Below are positions 30,326 through 39,301 of a DNA stretch of 64,000 nucleotides, in pieces. The position numbers were made by a program, and so were the translations under genes. How positions within the stretch are numbered: position 1 is the stretch's first letter; every line of letters starts with the position of its first letter. The DNA comes from Amycolatopsis sp. QT-25 (GTDB taxonomy: Bacteria; Actinomycetota; Actinomycetes; Mycobacteriales; Pseudonocardiaceae): positions 7,750,001-7,814,000 of the forward strand of contig NZ_CP120210.1 in assembly GCF_029369745.1 (NCBI RefSeq), given 5' to 3'. Under the pieces are notes generated by a model. The model was not told the origin of the DNA. It ran no database searches and worked only from the letters and a program-made list of their open reading frames with translations.

Positions 30326-30865
30326 ATGCCGCAGGCACCCGATCCGTACGATTCACTGCCCGATCTGCCTGCCTTCACCTTGAGCAGCACCGACATCGAA
30401 GAAGGCGGCTTCCTGCCGACACCCCACCTTTCCGGGATCTTCGGCGCGGGCGGCGAAGACCGTTCCCCGCAGCTGTCCTGGGAGGGCTTTCCCGCCGAGA
30501 CCAAGAGCTTCGCCGTGACCTGCTACGACCCCGACGCGCCGACGGCGAGCGGGTTCTGGCACTGGGCGGTGTTCGACATCCCCGCGTCGGTGACCGCGCT
30601 GGCCGCGAACGCGGGTGACGAGACCGGCTCCGGCCTTCCGGCGGGCGCCGTCACCCTGAAGGGGGACGGAGGCGTGAAGCAGTTCCTCGGCGCCGCCCCG
30701 CCGCCCGGACACGGACCGCACCGGTACATCTTCGCGGTGCACGCTGTGGACGTCGAAAAGCTCGAAGTCGGCGAAGACGCTACGCCGGCTTTCCTCGGCT
30801 TCAACCTTTTCAGCCACGCCATCGGCCGGGCGACGCTTACGGCCCTGCACGAGAACAAGGACTGA
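30326..30865 (+). CDS. YbhB/YbcL family (PEBP-like) protein
   Basis: This 179-residue protein matches bacterial phosphatidylethanolamine-binding-protein homologues: SPQLSWEG-like PQLSWEGFPAETKSFAVTCYDPDAP, then FWHWAVFDIPA and PPPGHGPHRYIFAVHAVD. The ligand pocket Asp and His residues are present in DPDAP and GHGPHRY. Physiological function in bacteria is poorly known. The ATG follows AGGAGG at good spacing. A hairpin terminator follows. Confidence 0.9.
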   Translation: MPQAPDPYDSLPDLPAFTLSSTDIEEGGFLPTPHLSGIFGAGGEDRSPQLSWEGFPAETKSFAVTCYDPDAPTASGFWHWAVFDIPASVTALAANAGDETGSGLPAGAVTLKGDGGVKQFLGAAPPPGHGPHRYIFAVHAVDVEKLEVGEDATPAFLGFNLFSHAIGRATLTALHENKD

Positions 30866-30873
30866 CCGGCTTT

Positions 30874-30924
30874 CCGCGAAGGCCTCTTTCCCTGCTCTCA
30901 GGGTAGGTAAGGAGGCCTTCGCGG
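30874..30924. terminator. Hairpin between convergent genes
   Basis: A 13-bp perfect stem CCGCGAAGGCCTC (30874-30886) pairs with 30912-30924; an inner CCCTG/CAGGG stem extends the structure. It serves both the PEBP-like gene and the convergent acetyltransferase. Confidence 0.65.
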
Positions 30925-30932
30925 ACGCTGCG

Positions 30933-31367
30933 CTAGACCTGCCCGTTGGCCCGGTTCCGCTCCATGTACTGCCCCTCGGGCGGGTCGCCGAAGCCGAACG
31001 GCCGGTACAGCTCGTGCGCGTCGGCGGTGTGCAACATCCAGCGGAACTCCGCACCCGGCCCGTTGTCGATCATCTCCCGGACCAGTTCCTTGCCGAGCCC
31101 CGCACCGCGCGCCTCCTCGACGACGAAGACGTCCGCGAGATACGCGCTGCCGATGGTGTCCGAGAACGCCCGCGCGAAGCCGACCTGGCGGCCTGTCGAG
31201 CGCTCATACGCGCCGACGACACGCCACGCGTTCCTGAAGACCTTCTCGATCGCCTCGCGGTCTCGCCACTTGCCCCAGTAAACGCTGGTGGACAGGTACT
31301 TCCACACCATGCCGAGGTCCACCCGAGCCGGGTCGTCGTCCAGTTCGTACGCGCCGACAATCCTCAT
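30933..31367 (-). CDS. GNAT-family N-acetyltransferase
   Basis: This 144-residue protein has the GNAT core: YLADVFVVEEARGAGLGKELVREMI (motif A, acetyl-CoA loop ARGAGLG) and the C-terminal WMLHTADAHELYRPFGFG. The subgroup resembles small cytoplasmic acetyltransferases annotated with unknown substrates. It is transcribed toward the PEBP-like gene and seems to have its own promoter. Confidence 0.85.
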   Translation of the reverse strand: MRIVGAYELDDDPARVDLGMVWKYLSTSVYWGKWRDREAIEKVFRNAWRVVGAYERSTGRQVGFARAFSDTIGSAYLADVFVVEEARGAGLGKELVREMIDNGPGAEFRWMLHTADAHELYRPFGFGDPPEGQYMERNRANGQV

Positions 31368-31389
31368 GATCCGAAAATTACCCGGCGGG

Positions 31390-31950
31390 TCAACGGGGTT
31401 TCAGCAGGTAGTCCACCACCGGCCGCAGCTCCTCCGCGGACGGCGGCTCGTCGTCGATGAGGCCCTGGATCAGGAGGCCGTCGATACCGGCGAGGAACAC
31501 CCGGAACGCCACCTCGTCGTCGTGCCGGACCATCGAGGTCAGCACGTCGAGCCAGCGCCGTGCGGCAGGCCTCAGCTCGGGTTTGCGCGCGGCCAGCAGG
31601 TACAGCTCGTACTCCGCCATCGTCCGCCCGCGCCGCGGGCCCAGCGCCTGCGCGAGCAACCCGGCGACCTCTTCCGCGCCGCGGCTGCCGCGCGAACGGG
31701 CGCGGTCGATCATCCAGTAGACCTCGGTCGCCATGTCCCGCGCGCACGAGATGAGGGTCGCGATCAGCAGGTCGTCGAGGCTGGAGAAGTGATAGGTCGT
31801 CGAAGCCGTCGGCACGCCGGCTTCGGCGGCGACCGTCCGATGGGTGACACCGGCGACGCCGTCCCGTTCGATCACCCGCAACGCGGCCGCGATGATCTCG
31901 TCGCGCCGCTTCTCACCCCTGGCCTTCCGGCCGTCGACCTGGATCTTCAC
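31390..31950 (-). CDS. TetR-family transcriptional regulator
   Basis: This 186-residue protein has a TetR N-terminal helix-turn-helix (RRDEIIAAALRVIERDG and GVTHRTVAAEAGVPTASTTYHF, residues about 15-57) and a variable ligand domain. Its GTG start abuts the SMR pump stop codon (TAAGTG), so both form one transcript. It most likely represses its own operon and responds to a pump substrate such as a cationic compound. Confidence 0.9.
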   Translation of the reverse strand: MKIQVDGRKARGEKRRDEIIAAALRVIERDGVAGVTHRTVAAEAGVPTASTTYHFSSLDDLLIATLISCARDMATEVYWMIDRARSRGSRGAEEVAGLLAQALGPRRGRTMAEYELYLLAARKPELRPAARRWLDVLTSMVRHDDEVAFRVFLAGIDGLLIQGLIDDEPPSAEELRPVVDYLLKPR

Positions 31951-32277
31951 TTAGTGGGTGCTCCCTGCCTCGATCAGCACGACGCCGCCGATCACCAGCA
32001 CCAGCCCGGCGATCACGGAGAAGTTGACGGGTTCGGAGAAGAACACCATGCCGACGGCGGCCACCAGCGCGACACCGGCCGCGGCCCAGATCGCGTAGGC
32101 GACGCTCATCGGCACGCCCGCCTTCAGCACGTACGCGAGCGCGACGAACGCGACGGCGTAGCCGACGACCACGACGATCGACGGGCCCACCTTGCCGAAG
32201 CCCTCGGAAAGTTTCAACGACACCGTCGCGGATACCTCCGCGGCGATGGCCAAAGCGAGGAGAAGGTACGCACCCAT
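31951..32277 (-). CDS. SMR-family multidrug efflux protein
   Basis: This 108-residue protein has four transmembrane segments and the essential acidic residue E14 (LALAIAAEVSATVSLK), typical of EmrE/QacE-type small multidrug resistance pumps, which exchange cationic compounds for protons as dimers. The signature WAAAGVALVA is present in the third helix region. It is cotranscribed with the TetR gene downstream. A guanidinium exporter subtype cannot be excluded. Confidence 0.9.
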   Translation of the reverse strand: MGAYLLLALAIAAEVSATVSLKLSEGFGKVGPSIVVVVGYAVAFVALAYVLKAGVPMSVAYAIWAAAGVALVAAVGMVFFSEPVNFSVIAGLVLVIGGVVLIEAGSTH

Positions 32278-32294
32278 GTCACAAAAAGTACCTG

Positions 32295-32304
32295 GACGAT
32301 CGTC
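32295..32304. promoter_or_regulatory. Candidate TetR operator
   Basis: GACGATCGTC is a perfect 10-bp palindrome 18-27 bp before the SMR start, the expected position for autorepression by the TetR protein in this operon. Short, so only suggestive. Confidence 0.4.
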
Positions 32305-32429
32305 TTAAAACAAAGAGAGGCGTACACCACATCGGTGGGACTTGGGCGCGGTCAGTGGGTTACCCATCAGTAAGAAGCATTAGTCTGCCCCCACCACCAC
32401 AGCTTCACTCGGACGAAAGGCACCCGACG

Positions 32430-34724
32430 ATGGGCGCTGTACAGCTCACGCTCGGCGGGATCTCGGTCCTGCTCGGCGTAGTCGCCTGGGGAATGTTCTT
32501 CGCGACCATCGCCCGCTTCGTGCGGGTGATCCGTCTCGGCCAGCCCGACTCGACCCGCAACGGCCCGTTCCTGCCGCGGATGAAGACCTTGATCAAGGAA
32601 TTCGCCGCGCACACCCGGATGAACAAGATCCGCAGCGTCGGGGCCGCGCACTGGCTGGTCATGTGGGGCTTCATCCTCGGGTCGCTCGCGCTGTTCGAGG
32701 CGTACGGCGAAGTCTTCGTCCCGACGTGGGGCTGGCCCGTCCTCGACGACTGGTCGCTGTTCCAGTTGCTGATGGAGGTGCTCGGCGTCGGCACCATCGT
32801 CGGCGCGCTGGTGCTGATCGGGATCCGGCAGAAGAACCACCCGCGGCGCGCCGACCGGCAGTCCCGCTTCCAGGGCTCCAACTTCAAGTGGGCGTACTTC
32901 ATCGAGGCCGTCGTGCTCATCGAGGGCATCGGCATCATCGGTGTCCGCGCCGCGAAGTCCGCGATGAACGTCCACGAGACCCCGGTCTGGGCCGCGTTCG
33001 TCTCGCATCCCATCGGTGAACTGCTGCCCGCCAGCCCGAACCTGGTCTCGGTGTTCGCGTTCGTCAAGCTGATGAGCGCCACGGTCTGGCTGTTCGTCAT
33101 CGCGCGCACGATGACCATGGGCATCGCGTGGCACCGGTTCAGCGCCTTCTTCAACATCTACTTCAAGCGCGAGGACGACGGCGGCGTCGCGCTGGGCGCG
33201 CTCAAGCCGATGATGAGCAACGGCAAGGTGCTCGACCTCGAAGAGGCGGACCCGGACGAGGACACCTTCGGCGTCGGCAAGATCGAGGACTTCAGCTGGA
33301 AGGGCTGGCTGGACTTCTCCACCTGCACCGAATGCGGCCGCTGCCAGTCGCAGTGCCCGGCGTGGAACACCGGCAAGCCGCTTTCGCCGAAGCTGCTCAT
33401 CACACAGCTTCGGGACCACGCCTACGCGAAGGCACCGTACCTGCTCGCGGGCGGCAAGCGCGACATGGCCGGTGACGAGGTCGGCCTGTCGGGCGACAAC
33501 ATGTACGCCGGCATCGACGTCCTCGCGATCGCGGAGTCCCAGAAGGCCCTCATCGGCGATGACGGCGGCGTGATCGACCCCGAGGTGCTGTGGTCCTGCA
33601 CCTCCTGCGGCGCGTGTGTCGAGCAGTGCCCGGTGGACATCGAGCACGTCGACCACATCGTCGACATGCGCCGCTACCAGGTGATGATCGAATCCGCGTT
33701 CCCCAGCGAACTCAACGGGATGTTCAAGAACCTGGAGAACAAGGGCAACCCGTGGGGCCAGAACGCCAAGGACCGGCTCGCCTGGACCGAGGACCTGGAC
33801 TTCGAGGTGCCGGTGTTCGACGGTGACCTCGGTGACACCGAGTACCTCTTCTGGGTCGGCTGCGCCGGCGCGTTCGAGGACCGCGCGAAGAAGACCACCC
33901 GCGCTGTCGCGGAACTGCTGCACATGGCGGGCGTCAAGTACACCGTGCTCGGCTCGGAGGAGTCCTGCACCGGTGACCCGGCCCGCCGGGCGGGCAACGA
34001 GTTCCTGTTCCAGATGCTGGCGCAGCAGAACGTCGAGATCCTGAACTCGGTGTTCGAGGGCCGCGAACGCAAGGCGCGCAAGGTGGTCGTCACCTGTGCC
34101 CACTGCTTCAACACCCTCGCGAACGAGTACCCGGAGCTGGGCGGCCAGTTCGACGTCGTGCACCACACGCAGCTGCTCAACCGCCTGGTGCGGGAGAAGC
34201 ACCTGACCCCGGTGGCGCCGGTCGCCGAGGACGTCACCTACCACGACCCGTGCTACCTGGGCCGCCACAACAAGGTCTACGACGCACCGCGTGAGCTCGT
34301 CGGCGCTTCGGGCGCGCAACTGCGTGAGATGCCGCGGCACGGCGACCGCTCGATGTGCTGTGGTGCCGGTGGCGCGCGGATGTGGATGGAAGAGAAGATC
34401 GGCAAGCGCATCAACGTCGAGCGCGTCGACGAAGCGCTCGGCACCGCGCCTTCGAAGATCGCGACCGGCTGCCCGTTCTGCCGCGTGATGCTCACCGACG
34501 GCGTCACGGCGCGTCAGAGCGACGGACAGGCGAGCGAGAAGGTCGAGGTCGTCGACGTCGCCCAGCTGCTGCTGACCGCCGTCAAGCGGAAGCCGGAGCC
34601 GCAACCGGTCCCGGCGGGAGCGCCGTCCCTGGACACCGTCTCGGATGCCGAACTCGACGGAAAGGCCGACGTGCCCACCGACGAAACGGCCACCGGCACG
34701 CCGCTTCCCGAGGAAGACAAGTAG
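32430..34724 (+). CDS. etfD: Membrane iron-sulfur oxidoreductase, EtfD-like
   Basis: This 764-residue protein has an N-terminal membrane part (about five helices, residues 1-255), two [4Fe-4S] ferredoxin motifs (CTECGRCQSQCP and CTSCGACVEQCP) and two cysteine-rich CCG domains (VVVTCAHCFNTL and SMCCGAGGARMW). Layout and length match Rv0338c of M. tuberculosis, identified as EtfD, which passes electrons from acyl-CoA dehydrogenases via ETF to quinone. The ATG at 32430 follows GGACGAAAGG. A FadE5-like dehydrogenase is encoded at 60.5 kb. A strong terminator follows. Confidence 0.88.
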   Translation: MGAVQLTLGGISVLLGVVAWGMFFATIARFVRVIRLGQPDSTRNGPFLPRMKTLIKEFAAHTRMNKIRSVGAAHWLVMWGFILGSLALFEAYGEVFVPTWGWPVLDDWSLFQLLMEVLGVGTIVGALVLIGIRQKNHPRRADRQSRFQGSNFKWAYFIEAVVLIEGIGIIGVRAAKSAMNVHETPVWAAFVSHPIGELLPASPNLVSVFAFVKLMSATVWLFVIARTMTMGIAWHRFSAFFNIYFKREDDGGVALGALKPMMSNGKVLDLEEADPDEDTFGVGKIEDFSWKGWLDFSTCTECGRCQSQCPAWNTGKPLSPKLLITQLRDHAYAKAPYLLAGGKRDMAGDEVGLSGDNMYAGIDVLAIAESQKALIGDDGGVIDPEVLWSCTSCGACVEQCPVDIEHVDHIVDMRRYQVMIESAFPSELNGMFKNLENKGNPWGQNAKDRLAWTEDLDFEVPVFDGDLGDTEYLFWVGCAGAFEDRAKKTTRAVAELLHMAGVKYTVLGSEESCTGDPARRAGNEFLFQMLAQQNVEILNSVFEGRERKARKVVVTCAHCFNTLANEYPELGGQFDVVHHTQLLNRLVREKHLTPVAPVAEDVTYHDPCYLGRHNKVYDAPRELVGASGAQLREMPRHGDRSMCCGAGGARMWMEEKIGKRINVERVDEALGTAPSKIATGCPFCRVMLTDGVTARQSDGQASEKVEVVDVAQLLLTAVKRKPEPQPVPAGAPSLDTVSDAELDGKADVPTDETATGTPLPEEDK

Positions 34725-34736
34725 AGGTCCGCGGCC

Positions 34737-34787
34737 AGAGGGAACATTCTCTCGCACATAATGCGAGAGAATGTTCCCTCTTGTTTT
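34737..34787 (+). terminator. Intrinsic terminator of etfD
   Basis: A 20-bp perfect stem (AGAGGGAACATTCTCTCGCA, 34737-34756, with 34762-34781) is followed by TTGTTTT on the plus strand, 12 bp after the stop codon. Confidence 0.88.
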
Positions 34788-34942
34788 ATCCGGCCGGGCC
34801 ATTCGGTCCCGTTACCCGTTCGGCGGTACACGGCAACGATAGGCTGGCGTTTCCTCGTTGCCGTTGTCGTCCACGAGGTTTCTTTCGGCGACGCCGACCG
34901 CAGGAGCGGGCAGGGGCTCGAAAAACAGGGGCGAGGAAATCA

Positions 34943-35455
34943 ATGGGCAATCGGCACGAACTCCGCTCCGGCAAGGAACACCGCCTCGCGATGCCGGGCT
35001 CGCCGAACCTTCGCCCCCCTGCGCGCCTCCCGTCGACCGCGGCGCTCGCCAGAACGGCCCAGGAAGCGACCATCCCCAGCATCCCGGCAGCCAGGCGGCC
35101 TCCGCGGCAGGAACGGCGCCGCACGCGCGTCCGCCCGTACGTCCGCACGGGCGGACGCACCCAGTCCAAGCGGAACTTCGCCATCGAAGCGATGATTTCC
35201 GTCCGGAACGACGCGCCGTGGACCGCGCCCGGGTTCAGTGTCGAATTCCATTCGGTGAGAGCACTGTGCCGCCGTCCGACTTCCGTCGCCGAAGTAGCGG
35301 CGTCACTCAGCGTTCCACTCGGCGTTGCAAAGGTCCTTTTGGGTGATATGGCAGAACTCGGTTTGGTCACCGTTCATGAAACGCAGGCTGAATTCGACGG
35401 TCATCCGGCACTCGCCTTGATGGAACGGGTCCTGCAGGGCTTGCGTCGCCTGTGA
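34943..35455 (+). CDS. DUF742 protein (orphan conservon CvnC-like)
   Basis: This 170-residue protein has the DUF742 pattern: RVRPYVRTGGRTQSKRNFAI, then ALCRRPTSVAEVAASLSVPL, GVAKVLLGDMAELGLVTVHE and LMERVLQGLRRL, a winged-helix-like fold. A basic, Pro/Arg-rich stretch of about 70 residues precedes it. DUF742 (CvnC) proteins usually lie between a roadblock protein and a Ras-like GTPase in actinobacterial conservons, but neither neighbour is present. GCGAGGA precedes the ATG. It is either a solitary regulator or a relic of a conservon. Confidence 0.75.
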   Translation: MGNRHELRSGKEHRLAMPGSPNLRPPARLPSTAALARTAQEATIPSIPAARRPPRQERRRTRVRPYVRTGGRTQSKRNFAIEAMISVRNDAPWTAPGFSVEFHSVRALCRRPTSVAEVAASLSVPLGVAKVLLGDMAELGLVTVHETQAEFDGHPALALMERVLQGLRRL

Positions 35456-35485
35456 GATCGGCGCACTCGCACTACGCTACGCGAG

Positions 35486-36469
35486 GTGAGTGAAGAATCC
35501 GGTGACGAAAGCACCCTGACGGTGGTACTGGCGGGTGGGGTCAACCTCGCCATCGCCGTGCTGAAACTGATCGCCGGCGTCATCACCGGCTCCGGCGCGA
35601 TGCTGTCGGAAGCCGCGCACTCGGTGGCCGACACGATCACCGAAGTCCTCCTGCTGACCGCGCTGAAACGTTCGGGCCGTCCCGCCGACCGCGTCCACCC
35701 CTTCGGCTACGGCAAGGAACGCTACTTCTGGTCGCTGCTCGCGGCGGTGTCGATCTTCGCCTCTGGTGCGATGTTCGCGCTTTACGAAGGCTTCTCGACG
35801 GTGTTCGGCGAAGCGACCGAGCAGACCGACCCGATCGTCGGCTACGTCGTCCTCGCGATCGCGTTCGCCCTCGAGTCCGTCTCGTGGTTCCAGGCCGTGC
35901 GGCAGGTGCGGCGAGATGCCGCGAAGTCGGGCCAGAAGGTCTCGGTCTACCTGCGGATGATCGACGACCCCGCCCCGAAGACCGTCCTGTTCGAGGACTC
36001 GGCCGCGCTGATCGGCCTGCTGCTCGCGTTCGCCGGGATCGGGTTGCACCACCTCACCGGCTCGCAGGTCTGGGACGGCGCGGCGTCGATCGCGATCGGG
36101 GTGCTGCTGGCCCTCGTCGCGTACGTGCTCGGGCGCACCAACCGCGGCCTGCTGATCGGCAGGCAGGCGGATCCGAGGCTGGTGCGCGCGGTGCGCGACC
36201 ACATGCGGGGCGCACCCGAGGTCGAGGCCGTCGTCGACCTGCAGACCATGCTGATGGGCACCGATCAGGTGCTCGTATGCGCCAGGGTCGATTTCGACGA
36301 CGCACTCGGCGCCGCGGAGGTCGAACACGCCTGCGTCCGGATGGCGACCGAACTGACGCGGACCTTCGGCGACGTCACCGAGGTGTTCATCGAACCGGTC
36401 CCGCGCACGGACGCCGAACTGCGCGCGGCCGTGCTGGCCCGCTACGGCGACTGGGGCAAGGGTCAGTAG
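35486..36469 (+). CDS. Cation diffusion facilitator (zinc/divalent metal exporter)
   Basis: This 327-residue protein has about six membrane helices and CDF motifs: GSGAMLSEAAHSVADTITEV (HxxxD metal site in helix 2), RVHPFGYGKERYFWSL and a second membrane acidic/His site LFEDSAALIGL. The C-terminal cytoplasmic domain (from about residue 215) has the ferredoxin-like metal-sensing fold. CDF proteins export Zn2+, Fe2+, Mn2+ or Co2+ with proton exchange. The gene runs seven bases into the convergent CAP gene. Confidence 0.9.
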   Translation: MSEESGDESTLTVVLAGGVNLAIAVLKLIAGVITGSGAMLSEAAHSVADTITEVLLLTALKRSGRPADRVHPFGYGKERYFWSLLAAVSIFASGAMFALYEGFSTVFGEATEQTDPIVGYVVLAIAFALESVSWFQAVRQVRRDAAKSGQKVSVYLRMIDDPAPKTVLFEDSAALIGLLLAFAGIGLHHLTGSQVWDGAASIAIGVLLALVAYVLGRTNRGLLIGRQADPRLVRAVRDHMRGAPEVEAVVDLQTMLMGTDQVLVCARVDFDDALGAAEVEHACVRMATELTRTFGDVTEVFIEPVPRTDAELRAAVLARYGDWGKGQ

Positions 36470-37239
36470 CCGAAGTTCTGCGTCCAGTACATGCCCTTGG
36501 TGTTGACGCCGACACCGATCTTCTTCAGCTTGCAGTTGAGGATGTTCGCGCGGTGCCCCTCGGAGTTCATCCAGGCGGCCATCACCTTGGCGGCGTTCGA
36601 CTGGCCCTTGGCGATGTTCTCGGCGCCGGGCTTGTCGTAGCCGGCGGCGCGGATGCGCTGGTCGAACGTGACGCCTTCCGGCGTGGTGTGCGAGAAGTAG
36701 TTCCGGGCGGACATGTCGTCGCTGTGGCCCTGCGCGGCGGCGGTGAGGCGCGACTCGTTGCTCACCGGTGAACAGCCCGCTTCGGCGCGCTCGGCGTTGA
36801 CGAGGTCGACGACCTGGGCGGCGAGCGAACCGTCCTGCGCACGAGGCGGCTCCGGAGCCTTGCTGGGCGTCGGCTTCGGCGCCTCGGAAGGCTGGGCGGA
36901 CGGCTCGGCCGAGGCGGACGCGGAACTCGGCGGCGACGCGGAGGAAGACGTGGGAGCGGCCGAAGACGTCGTCGGAGCGGGCGAACCCGACGCGGGACCA
37001 CCAAGAGCGGGAGCGGGCGTCTGGCCGAAGTGGGAGGGCGGCTTCGCGAGAGCATCACCGGAGTTGCCCTTGGTGTCGGGGACACTCAGCGACAGATTGC
37101 TCAGCGCAGTCCCCTGGAACCGATCGGTCACCATCAGGTAGCTCGCACTGGCGATCATCCCGCCCAGCAAGACGCTGAGCGTGACCAACAGTAACCGGCT
37201 TCGTGTTCTATTGGGGGACACGGGGCCGAAAACTATCAC
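36463..37239 (-). CDS. Secreted/membrane-anchored CAP-domain protein (YkwD type)
   Basis: This 258-residue protein has an N-terminal membrane segment (LLLVTLSVLLGGMIASASYL), a long Ser/Pro/Ala-rich extracytoplasmic linker (about residues 60-135) and a C-terminal CAP/SCP domain (residues 140-258) with the GHSDDMSARNYFSHTTPEG and AENIAKG blocks and GHRANILNCKLKKIGVG. Bacterial CAP proteins are mostly of unknown function and may act at the cell wall. Stop codons of this and the CDF gene overlap. Confidence 0.88.
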   Translation of the reverse strand: MIVFGPVSPNRTRSRLLLVTLSVLLGGMIASASYLMVTDRFQGTALSNLSLSVPDTKGNSGDALAKPPSHFGQTPAPALGGPASGSPAPTTSSAAPTSSSASPPSSASASAEPSAQPSEAPKPTPSKAPEPPRAQDGSLAAQVVDLVNAERAEAGCSPVSNESRLTAAAQGHSDDMSARNYFSHTTPEGVTFDQRIRAAGYDKPGAENIAKGQSNAAKVMAAWMNSEGHRANILNCKLKKIGVGVNTKGMYWTQNFGY

Positions 37240-37388
37240 GAACTGATTACGGCAATACCTCCGAAAGTAGTAATACCGGCCAGCGGTCGCCTACCGTGAT
37301 CCGTCTTGGTGATCGACTCGTGGGTGTCGCTGACCGTCCGGGTGGTTCTGGCCCGCCTTGCGGACCGCCCATTCAGGCCGGTGGCCGC

Positions 37389-37970
37389 TCACCGCCAGGT
37401 GTCGACGCGGTGGAAGTTCTTGTACGCGCGGCTCGGAGTCGGCCCCCGCTGCCCCTGGTAGCGCGAACCGGCTTCGTTCGAGCCGTACGGGAACTCCGCC
37501 GCGCTGGACAGGCGGAAGATGCAGAGCTGGCCGATCTTCATTCCCGGCCAGAGCGTGATCGGCAGGTTCGCGACGTTCGACAGCTCCAGCGTGATGTGAC
37601 CGGAGAAGCCGGGGTCGATGAAGCCCGCGGTGGAGTGCGTGAGCAGGCCGAGGCGGCCGAGGGAGGACTTGCCCTCCAGACGGCCGGCGAGGTCGTCGGC
37701 GAGCGTGACGGTCTCGTACGTCGACCCCAGCACGAACTCGCCGGGGTGGAGGACGAAGGGGTCTTCGCCCTCTTTCTCGACCAGCGAGGTCAGCTCGTCC
37801 TGCTGGAGCTGCGGGTCGATGTGGGTGTACTTACTGTTGTCGAACACGCGGAAATAGCGGTCGAGTCGCACGTCGATGCTCGACGGCTGGACCATCGTCG
37901 GGTCGAACGGGTCGACACCGAGACGGCCGGCGTCGAGTTCTTTACGGAGGTCACGGTCGCTGAGGAGCAC
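37389..37970 (-). CDS. dcd: dCTP deaminase
   Basis: Dcd deaminates dCTP toward dUTP; the actinobacterial form is bifunctional and yields dUMP. The 193-residue protein has MVQPSSIDVRLDRYFRVF, the active-site region GRLEGKSSLGRLGL and TAGFIDPGFSGHITLELSN, plus the C-terminal GQRGPTPSRAYKNF. Length and motifs are complete. It is separated by 13 bp from the convergently placed end of nothing else, with the MpaB-like gene ending-to-start on the same strand upstream. Confidence 0.95.
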   Translation of the reverse strand: MLLSDRDLRKELDAGRLGVDPFDPTMVQPSSIDVRLDRYFRVFDNSKYTHIDPQLQQDELTSLVEKEGEDPFVLHPGEFVLGSTYETVTLADDLAGRLEGKSSLGRLGLLTHSTAGFIDPGFSGHITLELSNVANLPITLWPGMKIGQLCIFRLSSAAEFPYGSNEAGSRYQGQRGPTPSRAYKNFHRVDTWR

Positions 37971-37983
37971 GCGGTCAGCGTAG

Positions 37984-39189
37984 TCAAGCGGCCTTCATGT
38001 GCCTGCCGTAGGTGGGGTCGAGCCGGAACACCTTGGTGACCTGCCGGAGGTAGTGGCGACGGCCGGCGGCTCCGATCAGCTCCTGGAGCGCCGTCGCGCC
38101 GGGCACCATCCGCCGCACCGTCTCGGCGGCGAAGTTGACGCCCGCCACCGCGACCACGGCCGCCTGCGCGATCGGATCGTCGGGCAGCTCCAGGAAGTCG
38201 GCGTTGGCCTTGCCGAGAAGGAGCCTGCTGATCGACCCGTGCGCCGCGACCGACACATGCGAGAGGACCTTGCCCATCGCGCCCCGGCCCTCACCGATCG
38301 CCGCGTGGGACTTCATGAGCGCCGCGGCGAGCCGTTTGGAATCGTCGTCGGGGATGAACTCGGTGGTGGCGAGCAGCCACAGCAACCGCCAGGCGTCGTC
38401 CTCGCCGGCGGGCAGGAGCTCCTCGTCGACGCCCATCAGCCAGCCGACGTAACGCCAAAGGTGCAGGATGTCGGCGCGCTCGCGAGCGCTGTAGCGGAGC
38501 CCGAGCAGTTGCGTGCCGAACACGTAGACGAGGGAGAAGAGCAGGAGCGTGCCCGCGGTCTGGACCTGGTTGACCGGCCTGTCCCAAGCGGCGTAATCCC
38601 AGTCCTTGCGGCGGTTCATCGCGGCGCGGACATGCGCGTGCACGATCCGCACCCGCAACGCGGCCTCGTACCCACGCCCGCCGGGCACCAGCACACCCGG
38701 CGTCGTCACGTGGATCCACCAGGTCGCCGTCTCGACGAGCCGCTGCGCCGCCTTGTACTCGATCTCGCCCGTGCCGACGAGCGACTTCGTGGCACGCGAC
38801 GCGAGATAGCCGCCCATCAGCGAAACGTCACCGAGCGGAAAGAGACCGAGCAACCCGGCACGCGTGATCGCCCGCGCTCCGCGCTCCAACCGGTCTTGGT
38901 CGACCCAGTACGGCGTCGCCTCGACGTTGTGAAAGAAGGCTTCGAGCTCCTCCGGAGGACTCGCGACACTCTGGATGCCTTGCCGCAGCGCCCTTTCGAA
39001 CTGTTCTTGAGCACCTCCCCGCAGCAAGGGCACCAGCACGTCGGCCGCCGGATCCTCCCGCTGCGCGAACCTCCGCAGCCGGGCCACCTGCCGCTCGTCA
39101 CCCCTGATGTCACCCTCGATGAACAACCTCGACGCGACCCGGAACCCGCCTTGGCGGAACAGTTCGGGGTCGGGCAGCCTCTCGTCCAT
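37984..39189 (-). CDS. MpaB/DUF2236-family oxygenase
   Basis: This 401-residue protein belongs to the DUF2236 group that includes MpaB and latex-clearing heme oxygenases. Visible blocks are NVEATPYWVDQDRLERGARA, GVLVPGGRGYEAALRVRIVHAHVR (His-rich heme region) and DILHLWRYVGWLMGVDEELL. The ATG at 39189 is chosen because GGAGGTGA lies just before it. It is followed on the same strand by dcd after 13 bp. A 7-2-7 palindrome lies upstream and may be an operator. Substrate unknown. Confidence 0.75.
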   Translation of the reverse strand: MDERLPDPELFRQGGFRVASRLFIEGDIRGDERQVARLRRFAQREDPAADVLVPLLRGGAQEQFERALRQGIQSVASPPEELEAFFHNVEATPYWVDQDRLERGARAITRAGLLGLFPLGDVSLMGGYLASRATKSLVGTGEIEYKAAQRLVETATWWIHVTTPGVLVPGGRGYEAALRVRIVHAHVRAAMNRRKDWDYAAWDRPVNQVQTAGTLLLFSLVYVFGTQLLGLRYSARERADILHLWRYVGWLMGVDEELLPAGEDDAWRLLWLLATTEFIPDDDSKRLAAALMKSHAAIGEGRGAMGKVLSHVSVAAHGSISRLLLGKANADFLELPDDPIAQAAVVAVAGVNFAAETVRRMVPGATALQELIGAAGRRHYLRQVTKVFRLDPTYGRHMKAA

Positions 39190-39208
39190 CCGGCTCACCT
39201 CCGACGTA

Positions 39209-39224
39209 GACAACAAGTGTTGTC
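39209..39224. promoter_or_regulatory. Candidate operator upstream of MpaB-like gene
   Basis: GACAACA-AG-TGTTGTC has perfect 7-bp arms and lies 20-35 bp before the start of the DUF2236 gene; this spacing and symmetry suit a TetR-type repressor, none of which is adjacent. Confidence 0.5.
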
Positions 39225-39260
39225 ACTTGAGTGCGGCGACGTCAAGGCGGGGTGGGGTCA

Positions 39261-39290
39261 TGACACGGGGAGATCCGGACCGTGTATGCT
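39261..39290 (+). promoter_or_regulatory. Promoter of tRNA-Gly
   Basis: TGACAC (-35, 39261-39266) and TATGCT (-10, 39285-39290) are separated by 18 bp; the -10 ends 11 bp before the mature tRNA 5' end. Confidence 0.6.
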
Positions 39291-39301
39291 GGCCGAGCAC
39301 T

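Noticed and set aside
31951..32304. TetR/SMR pair as mobile resistance
   Set aside because: Composition is like the neighbours and there are no insertion marks; it looks like an ordinary chromosomal pump operon.
32367..34802. An 811-codon open frame opposite the EtfD-like gene
   Set aside because: Lacks domains and overlaps a gene with two ferredoxin motifs and two CCG domains on the plus strand.
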